Source of the DNA: JBKHHU01 sp046539045
GTDB taxonomy: Bacteria > Planctomycetota > Phycisphaerae > SM23-33
DNA length: 15,682 nucleotides
Direction: 5' to 3'
NCBI GenBank assembly: GCA_046539045.1
Contig: JBKHHU010000063.1
Location: 1 to 15,682, forward strand
In this document: piece by piece, positions 1 to 7,678 of the stretch
How the letters are laid out: the number at the start of each line of letters is the position of its first letter
Position numbering within the stretch: the stretch's first letter is position 1
The notes under the pieces: model-generated
Told to the model about the DNA's origin: nothing
Database searches by the model: none
Seen by the model: only the letters and a program-made list of their open reading frames with translations
Position numbers and translations under genes: made by a program

Positions 1-5
1 CTCGA

Positions 6-25
6 CCACGGTCTGGCGACCGTGG
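6..25. repeat. Perfect 8-bp hairpin, CCACGGTC arms
   Basis: Arms CCACGGTC (6-13) and GACCGTGG (18-25) enclose the 4-nt loop TGGC. It is the first of several unrelated small hairpins in the gene-free stretch 1-507. No poly-T follows on either strand, so it does not look like a terminator for a gene seen here. Confidence 0.7.
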
Positions 26-75
26 CTACTTGCAGCCGCCCCTCCGGGGCGAACGACAGAAAGGAATTCTCGCAC

Positions 76-91
76 AAGTCCCGTAGGGACG
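76..91. repeat. Short hairpin repeat, copy 1 (AAGTCCCGTAGGGACG)
   Basis: The 16-mer AAGTCCCGTAGGGACG occurs here and again at 163-178, identically. It contains a GTCCC/GGGAC inverted repeat around GTA. It is followed by GCTTGC (91-96), which pairs with GCAAGC (112-117), and by CCACG (103-107), which pairs with CGTGG (119-123), so small hairpins are packed back to back. From memory, repeats of this form are common in planctomycete-like genomes, but that was not checked. Confidence 0.7.
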
Positions 92-162
92 CTTGCCGGT
101 AGCCACGCGGCGCAAGCCCGTGGTAAGAAGCGGGCAGCAACCAGACTCCGTCCCCCATAAAA

Positions 163-178
163 AAGTCCCGTAGGGACG
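163..178. repeat. Short hairpin repeat, copy 2 (AAGTCCCGTAGGGACG)
   Basis: This is an exact second copy of the 16-mer at 76-91, preceded by a short A-run (158-164). The two copies lie in the same orientation 87 nt apart. Confidence 0.7.
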
Positions 179-208
179 ACTGCAGGCCTGATGCACGATG
201 CATGAAGC

Positions 209-270
209 GAAAAAAGCATAGCGGACGCCTTGTCCTGTTGGCGGGTCGGGAGACCCGCCAACCTGAAACC
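209..270. repeat. 62-nt hairpin module, copy 1
   Basis: The module begins with G and six A residues, runs through GCATAGCGGACGCC, and holds a perfect 10-bp hairpin (TTGGCGGGTC at 238-247, loop GGGA, GACCCGCCAA at 252-261) before ending in CCTGAAACC. It is repeated at 281-361 with one substitution (GACGCC versus GACACC) and a 19-nt insertion in the loop. The hairpin core is the same as the type A hairpins at 7962-8091 and 9348-9373, so this family is dispersed through the window. Confidence 0.85.
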
Positions 271-280
271 CGAATCCCTC

Positions 281-361
281 GAAAAAAGCATAGCGGACAC
301 CTTGTCCTGTTGGCGGGTCGGGCTTGCCTGCCGGAGGCAGGAGACCCGCCAACCTGAAACC
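281..361. repeat. 81-nt hairpin module, copy 2, with 19-nt loop insertion
   Basis: This is the second tandem copy of the module at 209-270. Its arms TTGGCGGGTC (310-319) and GACCCGCCAA (343-352) are intact, but the 4-nt loop has grown to 23 nt. The extra segment carries its own hairpin, CCTGCC-GGA-GGCAGG (327-341), giving a hairpin nested inside a hairpin. Confidence 0.85.
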
Positions 362-428
362 AAACACGTACATTCCCTGGGCCTGAAATTTCGAACACGG
401 CGGCCGGTTCAGGAAAACCCGACAAACA

Positions 429-500
429 GTTCGTGTTGTTCGCGCAGTTCGCGGCGGAGAGACATCAACGGCATCTGCGTTCATCCGGTTCATTTGTGGT
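429..500. repeat. Two imperfect three-unit repeats upstream of the Y-family polymerase
   Basis: GTTCG recurs at 429, 438 and 447 with an exact 9-nt period (GTTCGTGTT, GTTCGCGCA, GTTCGCGGC). A second trio starting CAT lies at 472, 482 and 491 (CATCTGCGTT, CATCCGGTT, CATTTGTGGT). The block ends 8 nt before the polymerase start codon. It could be a regulatory site or only another degenerate intergenic repeat. Strings of this type occur in many genomes as non-coding repeats (from memory, unchecked). The GTTC spacing does not fit the classical SOS boxes I know. Confidence 0.5.
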
Positions 501-507
501 ATCGGAA

Positions 508-1725
508 ATGCCCGAGCGAGACCCTGACAAACTGATTCTGCACATCGACGTGGATGCGTTCTTCCCGTCGGTCGAGCAGTTGCTGATCCCCGCGTTGCGC
601 GGTCGGCCGGTGGTCGTCGGCAACGGCGTGGCGGCATCGTGCAGCTATGAAGCTCGCGAACTGGGCGTCCGCACGGGCATGCCGCTGCACGAGGTCCGTC
701 GCATCTGCCCGCAGGCGGAAATCCTCGACGGGAACTACCAGACCTACCGCTGCTTCGCCGAGCACGTCTGGGAAGTCACCCGCAACTACACCGTCGCACT
801 GGAGACGTTTCTGGACGAAGCCTACGGCAACGCGACCGGGATGGAGGGCATCCACGGCCGACCCGACCAACTCGGGCGATCGCTGCAGGAAGCGGTCAGG
901 CGGCTCGTCGGGCTTCCCGTGACGGTCGGGCTGGCGAAGAACCGCATGCTGGCGAAGATGGCGTCGTCCTCGGTCAAACCGTTCGGGGTCCGCTGGCTCC
1001 GGCCGGGCGAGGAGATGGATTTTCTCGTCCCCCTCCCGGTCGAGAAGCTGCTGGGCGTCGGCCACAAGACTCACCACCAGCTCAAGGACCTGAATATTCA
1101 CACGATCGGGCAGTTGCGGGGCCTTCCGCGGAAGACGCTGTCCGGGATGTTCGGCAAGCGCGGGGAGATTCTCTACGACCGCGCCCGCGGTGAGGACACC
1201 CAGCCGCTCCGGCCTGACACGCTCCCGAAGACGATCTCCCGCGAGACCACCTTCCACGAGCCCACCAGCGATCCGGAGCAGATCCGCGGGATGCTGTTTT
1301 ACCTGCTGGAGCGGGCCATGCGGACGATGCGATCGCAGGAGCTGCAGATGCGGACCGTCGAGCTTTCCATCTGCTACAACGACTGGAAGCGACAGGTCGC
1401 CTCGAAGACGCTGCACGAGCCGACCGCCTCGGACGATACGGTGTTCGAGATTCTTCTGCGATTGCTTGACCGACTCCACTCCCGGCGGGTCTCGCTGCGA
1501 CACGTGGGAGTGACGCTTTCCAAATTCTCGCCCCGCGGAACCAACCTGCCGCTGTTCGAAGCCGAAAAGGAATGCCGCGACCGCCGGCTGCACCACGCCG
1601 TCGATGCCGTCCGCGACAAATTCGGCCACGCGTCGATGATCACCGGAAAGAGCATCGCCCTGCTCGGGCACCTCGACCGCAACGATTACGGATTCGTCCT
1701 GCGAACGCCTTCACTGACCAAATGA
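508..1725 (+). CDS. dinB: Y-family DNA polymerase (DinB/Pol IV-like)
   Basis: This is a translesion DNA polymerase that copies past damaged bases, 405 aa, a normal length for Pol IV. The palm holds HIDVDAFF, giving catalytic D14 and probable steric gate F19, and FLDEAYGN, giving D103/E104, so the active site looks intact, unlike the inactive ImuB relatives. GLAKNRMLAKMASSSVKPFG (141-160) and the helix-hairpin-helix GVGHKTHHQL (183-192) match the family. The little finger ends in NLPLF (346-350), a likely sliding-clamp-binding motif. The ATG at 508 was chosen because the conserved DPDKLILHIDVD region begins right after it; no strong ribosome-binding site precedes it. The stop overlaps the next gene as ATGA, so the two polymerases are very probably co-translated. 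No imuA or lexA gene is visible here. Confidence 0.9.
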   Translation: MPERDPDKLILHIDVDAFFPSVEQLLIPALRGRPVVVGNGVAASCSYEARELGVRTGMPLHEVRRICPQAEILDGNYQTYRCFAEHVWEVTRNYTVALETFLDEAYGNATGMEGIHGRPDQLGRSLQEAVRRLVGLPVTVGLAKNRMLAKMASSSVKPFGVRWLRPGEEMDFLVPLPVEKLLGVGHKTHHQLKDLNIHTIGQLRGLPRKTLSGMFGKRGEILYDRARGEDTQPLRPDTLPKTISRETTFHEPTSDPEQIRGMLFYLLERAMRTMRSQELQMRTVELSICYNDWKRQVASKTLHEPTASDDTVFEILLRLLDRLHSRRVSLRHVGVTLSKFSPRGTNLPLFEAEKECRDRRLHHAVDAVRDKFGHASMITGKSIALLGHLDRNDYGFVLRTPSLTK

Positions 1726-4700
1726 CCATGACCCCAACACCGTTACATGTCTGGAGCGGATACTCGATGGGACGCGGGGGCGTCTCGCAGGAGCGTCTGG
1801 TCGCCCGGGCGGCCCGGCTGGGCCACAAAGCCCTGGCGATCACGGATGTGAACAATCTCGGCGGGGTCACGTTTTTCCACAAGCTCTGCGAAGAACACGG
1901 GCTGGTTCCGCTGATCGGGGCGGAGTTGCGTGAGGGCCGGCTGGCGGTTGTCGCGCTGGTTGAAAGCGATACCGGGTACGAGAACCTCTGCCGGATCATC
2001 ACGCGAATCAAACGACGGCAGGAGCAGCAGGCTCCGTTCGAACTCCAGCCGGAACTCCCTGCCGACCTGGCCGAATTGCAGGACGGGCTGGTGCTCATGG
2101 CAGACTCCGCCGATCGGGCCGGGGCCCTGCTGGGCGCGGGCGTCGGGCGCGACAGGCTGCATCTTGCCGTCGACCCAGCCGTGCAGCGGTACTCGCAAAT
2201 CCGCGCGATGACGGAACTGGCCGGCGAAGCGAACTTGCGGACCGTCGCAGCCGGGACGGCGAAGCTGCTGCATCCGACGGACATGGAAACCATCAGGCTC
2301 CTGACGGCGATCCGCACCGGGACCACGTTTGACACAGCCCCACCGGAGGAGCTTCCGCACCGCCAGGCTCTCCTTCGCGACGGAAAGACGATACGCCAAC
2401 AGTTGATCGACCTGCCCCACGCGGCGGACAACAACGCGCAGGTGGTCCAGCGGTGCAGCCGCTTCCGTCTGCTACCCCGCCGGCCTGTTTTCCCGGATTT
2501 CGATTGCCCCGACGGGATGGAGACAGCCGCGTATCTGCGTCAGCTCTGCCGGGACGGAATGCGACGGCGCTACGGGGAGTTTCCTTCCGAACTGGCCGAG
2601 GCGAGACTTCAGCGGGAGTTGCGCCTGATCGAGAAGATGGGGTTCAGCGAGTATTTTCTCGTCGTCCGGGACATCGTGCAGTATGCCCGCGGGCAAGGCG
2701 TGCCGGTGGCTGGTCGTGGCAGCGGGGCCAGCAGCATCGTCGCCTACTGCCTGGGCATCACGAACGTCTGCCCGCTGCACTACGGGATGCCTTTCGAGCG
2801 GTTCCTGCACGAGAACCGGGAGGACTTTCCGGACCTGGACGTCGATTTCTGCTGGCGGATTCGCGACGACGTGATCGACTACGCCTTCCGCCGCTGGGGC
2901 GAATCCAACGTCACGATGGTCTCCTCGCACATCTGCTATCAGCCGAAATCGGCCTTCCGCGAGACGGCCAAGGCGCTGGGCCTCAGTGACGATCAGATTT
3001 CCCGCATTCTCAAGGGCGAGCCGAACGACCTGCTCCCGCGGATCCGCAAGCTCTCCCGGCGGCTTCACGGCCTGCCGCAACATCTGTCGGTTCATCCGGG
3101 CGGGATCGTCATCGGACGCAAGCCGATCGACCATTACGTGCCCGTTCAGCGGGCCGCCAAGGGCGTGATGATCGCCCAGATGGACAAAAACGGCGTCGAG
3201 GACATCAACCTGGTCAAGCTGGACCTGCTGGGCAACCGCAACCTCTCGACCGTCCGATACGCGACATGCCTGGTGCGGGAGCGGACCGGCAGGGAAATCG
3301 ATATCGAGACGCTCGATTCCGCCGATCCCGCCACGGTCGAGACGCTTCGCCGCGCCCACACCGTCGGCTGCAATCAACTGGAATCCCCGGCGATGCGTCA
3401 CCTGCTGCACATGATGCAGCCGTCGGATACGCGCGACGTGATGAAGATCCTCGCGTTGATCCGTCCGGGAGCAGCGAGTATCGGGATGAAGGAGACGTTC
3501 ATCCGCCGCCACCGCGGGCTGGACCCGGTGCCGACCGGTTCGGCACACGCCGACGCCCTGCTCCGCGACACCTGCGGCGTGATGCTCTACGAGGACGACG
3601 TCATGCTCGTAGCCGGGGCGATGCTCGGGTGCGACCTGTCCGAGGCCGACCGGTTCCGCCGGGCGGTGCAGAAGTGTCGCGACGAAGAGCAGAGAGCCGC
3701 ACTGTCGAATGAATTCATTCAGCGCTGCCGGGACAACGGGATCGACAGCGAATACGCAAAACACATCTGGTTGCAGATGGGCAAGTTCAATGCGTACTCC
3801 TTCTGCCGGGCCCACGCCGCCAGCTACGCGCAACTCAGCTACGCCGGGGCCTATCTCAAGACGCACTATCCGCTGGAGTTCTGGGTTTCGGCATTGAACA
3901 ACAACCAGTCGATGTACCCGCCGCGGGTGTACGTCGAGCAGGCCAAGCGGGCGGGGGTTGGGTTCCTCCTGCCGGATGTGAACCGCTCCGGAGAGGAGTT
4001 TCAGATCGAACACGGCGCCATCCGCGTCGGGCTCAATTTCGTCTCCGCGCTCGGGCCGGTAACGGTTAATCGAATCCTGGACGAACGCGAGAATCGCCCC
4101 TATTCCAGCCTCAGTGATCTGCTCGGGCGCACCCGCCTCGGACGCGAGGAAGCCCGCGCGATGATCCTCTGCGGAGCCTTGGACGGGATGAACCGCACCC
4201 GGCCGGCGTTGATGATGGAGATGAACCTGTACCTGACCGGAAGGAGCGACCGGCATGCGGACCAGCCCATGCTGCTCAGCGCCGACCCGGTGATCCCGAA
4301 TGTCGCCGACGACTACCCGGACCTGAAGAAATACTTCGATCAGCGGCAGATTCTGGGCATTTCCGTCGGGCCGCACCTGATGGAGATCTACCGGCCGCTG
4401 CTGAACGGCAGGACCAATGCGGTTTCCACGCAACTGCCCGACTGCGTGGGCAAGCGGGTGCGGATCGCCGGAGTGGTCGAAGCCCAGCGGGGCGTGACGA
4501 CCATTCGCGATGAGCCGATGCTGTTCCTGACGCTCGACGATGAGCACGGCCTGTTCGAGGTCACCTGCTTCCCCGACCAGAGCCGCCGGTTCGGACCCGT
4601 GCTCAAGCACTACGGGCCGTATATCATTCACGGGAAAGTGGAAAACCAGTATGACGCGGTTACCGTCACAGCCGAGCGGATCGAGGCGGCGAAAACCATC

Positions 4701-4727
4701 CGAGACAGCATTCCACGCAGCGCTTAA
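1722..4727 (+). CDS. dnaE: DnaE-type DNA polymerase III alpha subunit (error-prone DnaE2/ImuC-like)
   Basis: A C-family DNA polymerase of 1001 aa, shorter than a replicative DnaE and close to DnaE2. The catalytic aspartates are present in PDLDVDF (D373, D375) and KLDLLG (D501). GRGSGASS (331-338), HPGGIVIG (458-465), the region with LIRPGAASIGM, and a C-terminal OB fold (about 913-985) also fit. The N-terminal PHP domain is degenerate: the usual HxHS reads HVWS (W11 in place of His), and the usual ITDH reads ITDV (V43 in place of His), so metal binding and proofreading there are probably lost. The ATG at 1722 overlaps the dinB stop by 4 nt; a second ATG lies 6 nt later. Pairing with a Y-family polymerase suggests a damage-tolerance role rather than bulk replication. 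That role is inference. Confidence 0.9.
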   Translation: MTMTPTPLHVWSGYSMGRGGVSQERLVARAARLGHKALAITDVNNLGGVTFFHKLCEEHGLVPLIGAELREGRLAVVALVESDTGYENLCRIITRIKRRQEQQAPFELQPELPADLAELQDGLVLMADSADRAGALLGAGVGRDRLHLAVDPAVQRYSQIRAMTELAGEANLRTVAAGTAKLLHPTDMETIRLLTAIRTGTTFDTAPPEELPHRQALLRDGKTIRQQLIDLPHAADNNAQVVQRCSRFRLLPRRPVFPDFDCPDGMETAAYLRQLCRDGMRRRYGEFPSELAEARLQRELRLIEKMGFSEYFLVVRDIVQYARGQGVPVAGRGSGASSIVAYCLGITNVCPLHYGMPFERFLHENREDFPDLDVDFCWRIRDDVIDYAFRRWGESNVTMVSSHICYQPKSAFRETAKALGLSDDQISRILKGEPNDLLPRIRKLSRRLHGLPQHLSVHPGGIVIGRKPIDHYVPVQRAAKGVMIAQMDKNGVEDINLVKLDLLGNRNLSTVRYATCLVRERTGREIDIETLDSADPATVETLRRAHTVGCNQLESPAMRHLLHMMQPSDTRDVMKILALIRPGAASIGMKETFIRRHRGLDPVPTGSAHADALLRDTCGVMLYEDDVMLVAGAMLGCDLSEADRFRRAVQKCRDEEQRAALSNEFIQRCRDNGIDSEYAKHIWLQMGKFNAYSFCRAHAASYAQLSYAGAYLKTHYPLEFWVSALNNNQSMYPPRVYVEQAKRAGVGFLLPDVNRSGEEFQIEHGAIRVGLNFVSALGPVTVNRILDERENRPYSSLSDLLGRTRLGREEARAMILCGALDGMNRTRPALMMEMNLYLTGRSDRHADQPMLLSADPVIPNVADDYPDLKKYFDQRQILGISVGPHLMEIYRPLLNGRTNAVSTQLPDCVGKRVRIAGVVEAQRGVTTIRDEPMLFLTLDDEHGLFEVTCFPDQSRRFGPVLKHYGPYIIHGKVENQYDAVTVTAERIEAAKTIRDSIPRSA

Positions 4728-4774
4728 GCCAGTTGAAACCGAAAAGAGTTCTGTGACTCGCTCTACACAAGACC

Positions 4775-5587
4775 ATGGCCAACCCGGACAAGTACATCAT
4801 CGGCACCAGCGGATACAGTTTCGGCGACTGGGTGGGCCCGTTCTACCCGCCCGGAACGCAGAAGCGGGACATGCTGGACACCTACACCCGCGCGTTTCAC
4901 TCGGTGGAGATCAACTACACGTTCTACCGGATGCCCGCCGCCCGCACGCTGCAGGCGATGTGCGACAAAACCCCGCCCGGTTTCTCGTTCTGGATCAAGG
5001 CCAACCAGACCACAACGCACGAAGGCGACGCAAATACGATCGAGCCGTTCATGGAAAGCCTGCTTCCCATGATCACTGCCGACAAGCTGGCCGGCGTGCT
5101 CCTGCAGTTCCCGCAGCGGTTCCACCGTACCGTCGCCAACCGCAAATTTCTCGCCGCTGCACTGGAGCGGTACGCCCAGCACGGCCCGGTCCCGCTGGCG
5201 GTCGAGTTCCGGCACTTCAGCTGGCAGCACCCGGCTACTCTCGACGGCCTGCGAGCCCGCGATACCACCCTGGTGATCCCCGATGTCCCGCCGATCCGGA
5301 ACCTGTACCGTCACAAGCCCACGGCCACCAGCAACACAGCCTACCTGCGTCTTCATTCCCGCAACGCCGACAGCTGGTACGGCGGCCCGATCGACCGATA
5401 CGATTACAGCTATTCGCCGCAGGAACTCCGGGACATCCTGGCAGAGTGGGAGCAGGTCGAGCAGGAAGTCGACCGCGTCTACGCTTACTTCAACAACTGT
5501 CACCGGGCACAGGCCGCCCAGAACGCCGAGGAGTTCGGCCGGATCCTCGCCGGCGACGCTGCCCCGTCCGGCCCCAACCGCCGGTGA
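4775..5587 (+). CDS. DUF72 family protein (YecE-like)
   Basis: A DUF72 protein of 270 aa, the usual size. The family has a TIM-barrel-like fold and its biochemical role is not settled. Family landmarks are all present: IGTSGYSFGDW near the N-terminus (9-19), VEINYTFYRMP (44-54), KANQTTTH, LAVEFRHFSW, the YLRLHSRN segment and the C-terminal YAYFNNCHRAQAAQNA. It starts 47 nt after the dnaE stop in the same direction and so may belong to the polymerase operon, though no clear ribosome-binding site precedes the ATG. DUF72 genes sit beside many different genes, so a link to DNA repair is only a guess. No terminator was recognised behind it. Confidence 0.92.
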   Translation: MANPDKYIIGTSGYSFGDWVGPFYPPGTQKRDMLDTYTRAFHSVEINYTFYRMPAARTLQAMCDKTPPGFSFWIKANQTTTHEGDANTIEPFMESLLPMITADKLAGVLLQFPQRFHRTVANRKFLAAALERYAQHGPVPLAVEFRHFSWQHPATLDGLRARDTTLVIPDVPPIRNLYRHKPTATSNTAYLRLHSRNADSWYGGPIDRYDYSYSPQELRDILAEWEQVEQEVDRVYAYFNNCHRAQAAQNAEEFGRILAGDAAPSGPNRR

Positions 5588-5694
5588 CCGGGTGATAGCT
5601 GCGCCACCCCCCAAGCGTCCCCGACCCGCCGGCAGAGATGTCGAACAGGAGCACCCCCCGCCTGCCTGGGCCCGTCCAGCCGGTGGGAATTGGC

Positions 5695-5722
5695 TTGAAT
5701 GCCGGCGGGCGGTCCGTATGAT
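5695..5722 (+). promoter_or_regulatory. Candidate sigma-70-type promoter for enolase
   Basis: TTGAAT (5695-5700) lies 16 nt before TATGAT (5717-5722), 4/6 and 5/6 matches to the consensus. Transcription would start near 5729 and leave a leader of about 120 nt. The leader can form a GATTCC/GGAATC stem (5769-5774 with 5794-5799), but nothing in it matches a riboswitch I know. The remaining bases 5588-5694 show no gene. Confidence 0.5.
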
Positions 5723-5851
5723 GGGCGTTCTCCGAAAGGGTGGTCTCTGCGCGGTTTCGGTGCGGTAGGATTCCACTGGACTCCCCCGGTACCGGAATCG
5801 CTAAGGGGACGATCAGAGAAGGTCCGATACAGAATCAAAGGAAAGCACACA

Positions 5852-7156
5852 ATGTCGATGAAAATCAGAGACATCCGAGGCCGACAGATCCTCGATAGTC
5901 GCGGGAACCCGACCGTAGAGGTCGACGTCATTCTCGAAAACGGCGTCATGGGCCGGGCCGCGGTCCCCAGCGGTGCCAGCACCGGTGAGAACGAAGCCTG
6001 CGAACTCCGCGACGGCGACAAGGACGTCTACCTCGGCAAGGGCGTGACCAAGGCCGTCGGGCACGTCAACAAGGAACTCAAGGACGTCGTGGTCGGGATG
6101 GACGTCACCGACCAGGCAGCGATCGACAACGCGATGATCGATGCCGACGGGACGGCCAACAAGAGCAACTACGGCGCCAACGCCCTGTTGGGCGTGTCCA
6201 TGGCGGCAGCCCACGCCGGTGCCAACGCCTCCGGTAAGCCGCTGTTCGAGTACATCGGCGGCTCCGACGCGGTGACCCTCCCCGTGCCGATGATGAACAT
6301 CCTCAACGGCGGGAAGCACGCCGACGGCACCGTCGACTTCCAGGAATTCATGGTCCAGCCGTGGGGCGCCGAGAGCTTCTCCGAAGGCCTCCGCATGGGC
6401 ACCGAGGTCTTCCACGCACTCAAGAAGGTCCTCAAGGACAAGGGCTACAACACCGCCGTCGGCGACGAAGGCGGATACGCCCCGAGCCTCAAGAGCAACG
6501 ATGAAGCTCCCGAGCTGATCCTCAAGGCCATCGAAGACGCCGGCTACAAGCCGGGCGAAGACATGTTCCTGGCGCTCGACCCCGCCTCCAGCGAGATGGT
6601 CAACGAGGCCCGCGAGGAGGGCAAAGAAGGCTACAAGTTCTTCAAGTCCGACCCGAACCGCTACGCCACCGCCGATGAGATGATCGACATCTGGGCCAGC
6701 TGGTGCGAAAAGTACCCGATCCGGTCGATCGAAGACGGCCTGGCCGAGGACGACTGGGAAGGCTGGAAGAAGCTCAACGACCGCCTGGGCGACAAGGTGC
6801 AACTGGTCGGCGACGACCTGTTCGTCACCAATGTCAAGTTCCTGCAGAAGGGCATCGACGAGAACTCTGCCAACAGCATTCTCATCAAGGTCAACCAGAT
6901 CGGTACGCTGACCGAGACCTACGCCGCGATCAACCTGGCGATGAACAACAACTTCTCGGCCGTGGTCAGCCACCGCAGCGGCGAGACCGAGGACACCACC
7001 ATCGCCGACCTGGTCGTCGCGATGAACACCGGTCAGATCAAGACCGGATCGGCCAGCCGGACCGACCGCATCTGCAAGTACAACCAGCTGATCCGCATCG
7101 AGGAAACGCTGGGTGACAGGGCTGTCTATGGCGCGTCCATGTGGAAAAAAGGCTAA
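5852..7156 (+). CDS. eno: Enolase (phosphopyruvate hydratase)
   Basis: This glycolytic enzyme interconverts 2-phosphoglycerate and phosphoenolpyruvate in the cytoplasm; 434 aa, the normal length. Catalytic and metal-binding residues are in place: E206 in GDEGGY, D243 in LALDPASSE, E294 in SIEDG, D321 in VGDD, K346 in LIKVNQIGT, SHRSGE (373-378) and K397 in GQIKTGSASR. SGASTG (40-45) is the mobile substrate loop. The ATG at 5852 is preceded by AAAGGA (5837-5842) at 9-nt spacing and gives the standard N-terminus IRDIRGRQILDSRGNPT. Its 3' end overlaps the next frame by 44 nt, a tight coupling with a cell-division-like gene that is also found next to eno in other bacteria. Confidence 0.98.
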   Translation: MSMKIRDIRGRQILDSRGNPTVEVDVILENGVMGRAAVPSGASTGENEACELRDGDKDVYLGKGVTKAVGHVNKELKDVVVGMDVTDQAAIDNAMIDADGTANKSNYGANALLGVSMAAAHAGANASGKPLFEYIGGSDAVTLPVPMMNILNGGKHADGTVDFQEFMVQPWGAESFSEGLRMGTEVFHALKKVLKDKGYNTAVGDEGGYAPSLKSNDEAPELILKAIEDAGYKPGEDMFLALDPASSEMVNEAREEGKEGYKFFKSDPNRYATADEMIDIWASWCEKYPIRSIEDGLAEDDWEGWKKLNDRLGDKVQLVGDDLFVTNVKFLQKGIDENSANSILIKVNQIGTLTETYAAINLAMNNNFSAVVSHRSGETEDTTIADLVVAMNTGQIKTGSASRTDRICKYNQLIRIEETLGDRAVYGASMWKKG

Positions 7157-7673
7157 CCGAACCGACCCGTCGGATGCTTCCGACGTTCTCTCCGCGATAG
7201 TGCGGACAGCAGGTTTCTGCGTGCTGGCCGGGATGGCGATGACCATCCTGGCCAGCATCGTGCTGCTGCCCAGCTACGCGCGGCTGGCGATGGCCCGCTA
7301 CCATCGCGACACGCTCAAATCCACCAACGCCCAGGCCCGATCCATGGTGGCCGCCAACGAGCGGCTGATTACCGACGTCCAGACCAACCCCCGGATCAAC
7401 GAGAGACTCGCCCGCGACCATCTCGGCCTGCAGCGCGACGGCGGGATGATCATCGTCGATTCCCGCTATCCCGATGTCGAGCCGCTCTCCGTCAAGCCCG
7501 CCTTCCAGTATGAACCCGCCAAACCGTCGGCATGGGTGCTGGACACCGCCGCCCGCCTGGAAAAGCCGCTGACCCGCGGAACGCTGTTCGTCCTGGCGAT
7601 GCTGGCGATCGGCGCAGGGGTCTGGTTCTTCGCCCCACCGCGTGAAGGCGAACCGGCCGACGATCTCGGCTGA
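7113..7673 (+). CDS. FtsB/DivIC-like septum-formation-initiator-type membrane protein
   Basis: A 186-aa protein beginning with a short polar N-terminus and a membrane segment (about 32-53). A polar helical stretch that could form a coiled coil follows (about 60-90), then INERLARDHLGLQRDGG (about 94-110), which resembles the end of FtsB/DivIC proteins. FtsB-type proteins bridge division factors in the membrane, and the position directly after eno supports the call. It is longer than typical FtsB (about 100 aa) and has a second hydrophobic segment near the C-terminus (about 155-172). The start is uncertain: GTG at 7113 has GAGGAAA upstream, inside enolase, while ATG at 7128 is also possible. 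The division role is inference, especially if the host divides without FtsZ. Confidence 0.65.
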   Translation: MTGLSMARPCGKKANRTDPSDASDVLSAIVRTAGFCVLAGMAMTILASIVLLPSYARLAMARYHRDTLKSTNAQARSMVAANERLITDVQTNPRINERLARDHLGLQRDGGMIIVDSRYPDVEPLSVKPAFQYEPAKPSAWVLDTAARLEKPLTRGTLFVLAMLAIGAGVWFFAPPREGEPADDLG

Positions 7674-7678
7674 CCTCT

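Noticed and set aside
381..450. SOS/LexA box upstream of dinB
   Set aside because: GAAC-N10-GTTC and the GTTC repeats at 9-nt period do not match the spacings of the Gram-positive, enterobacterial or alphaproteobacterial boxes; kept only as a weak finding.
26..637. Minus-strand open frame of about 200 codons across the repeat region
   Set aside because: It runs through the hairpin modules, giving repeated peptide segments, and into the start of dinB; no family features and no ribosome-binding site.
490..1671. Long minus-strand open frame opposite dinB
   Set aside because: It is a GC-rich shadow of the clearly recognisable polymerase on the other strand; its translation is low-complexity without motifs.
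2472..4631. 719-codon minus-strand open frame opposite dnaE
   Set aside because: It is an antisense shadow of a conserved gene with intact catalytic motifs; no recognisable domain.
5787..5796. CCGGTACCGG palindrome in the enolase leader as an operator or riboswitch
   Set aside because: It is a short GC-rich palindrome that is easily found by chance in such DNA, with no supporting second site.
5813..7258. 481-codon minus-strand open frame opposite enolase
   Set aside because: Enolase on the plus strand is unambiguous; the antisense product is valine- and aspartate-rich without motifs.
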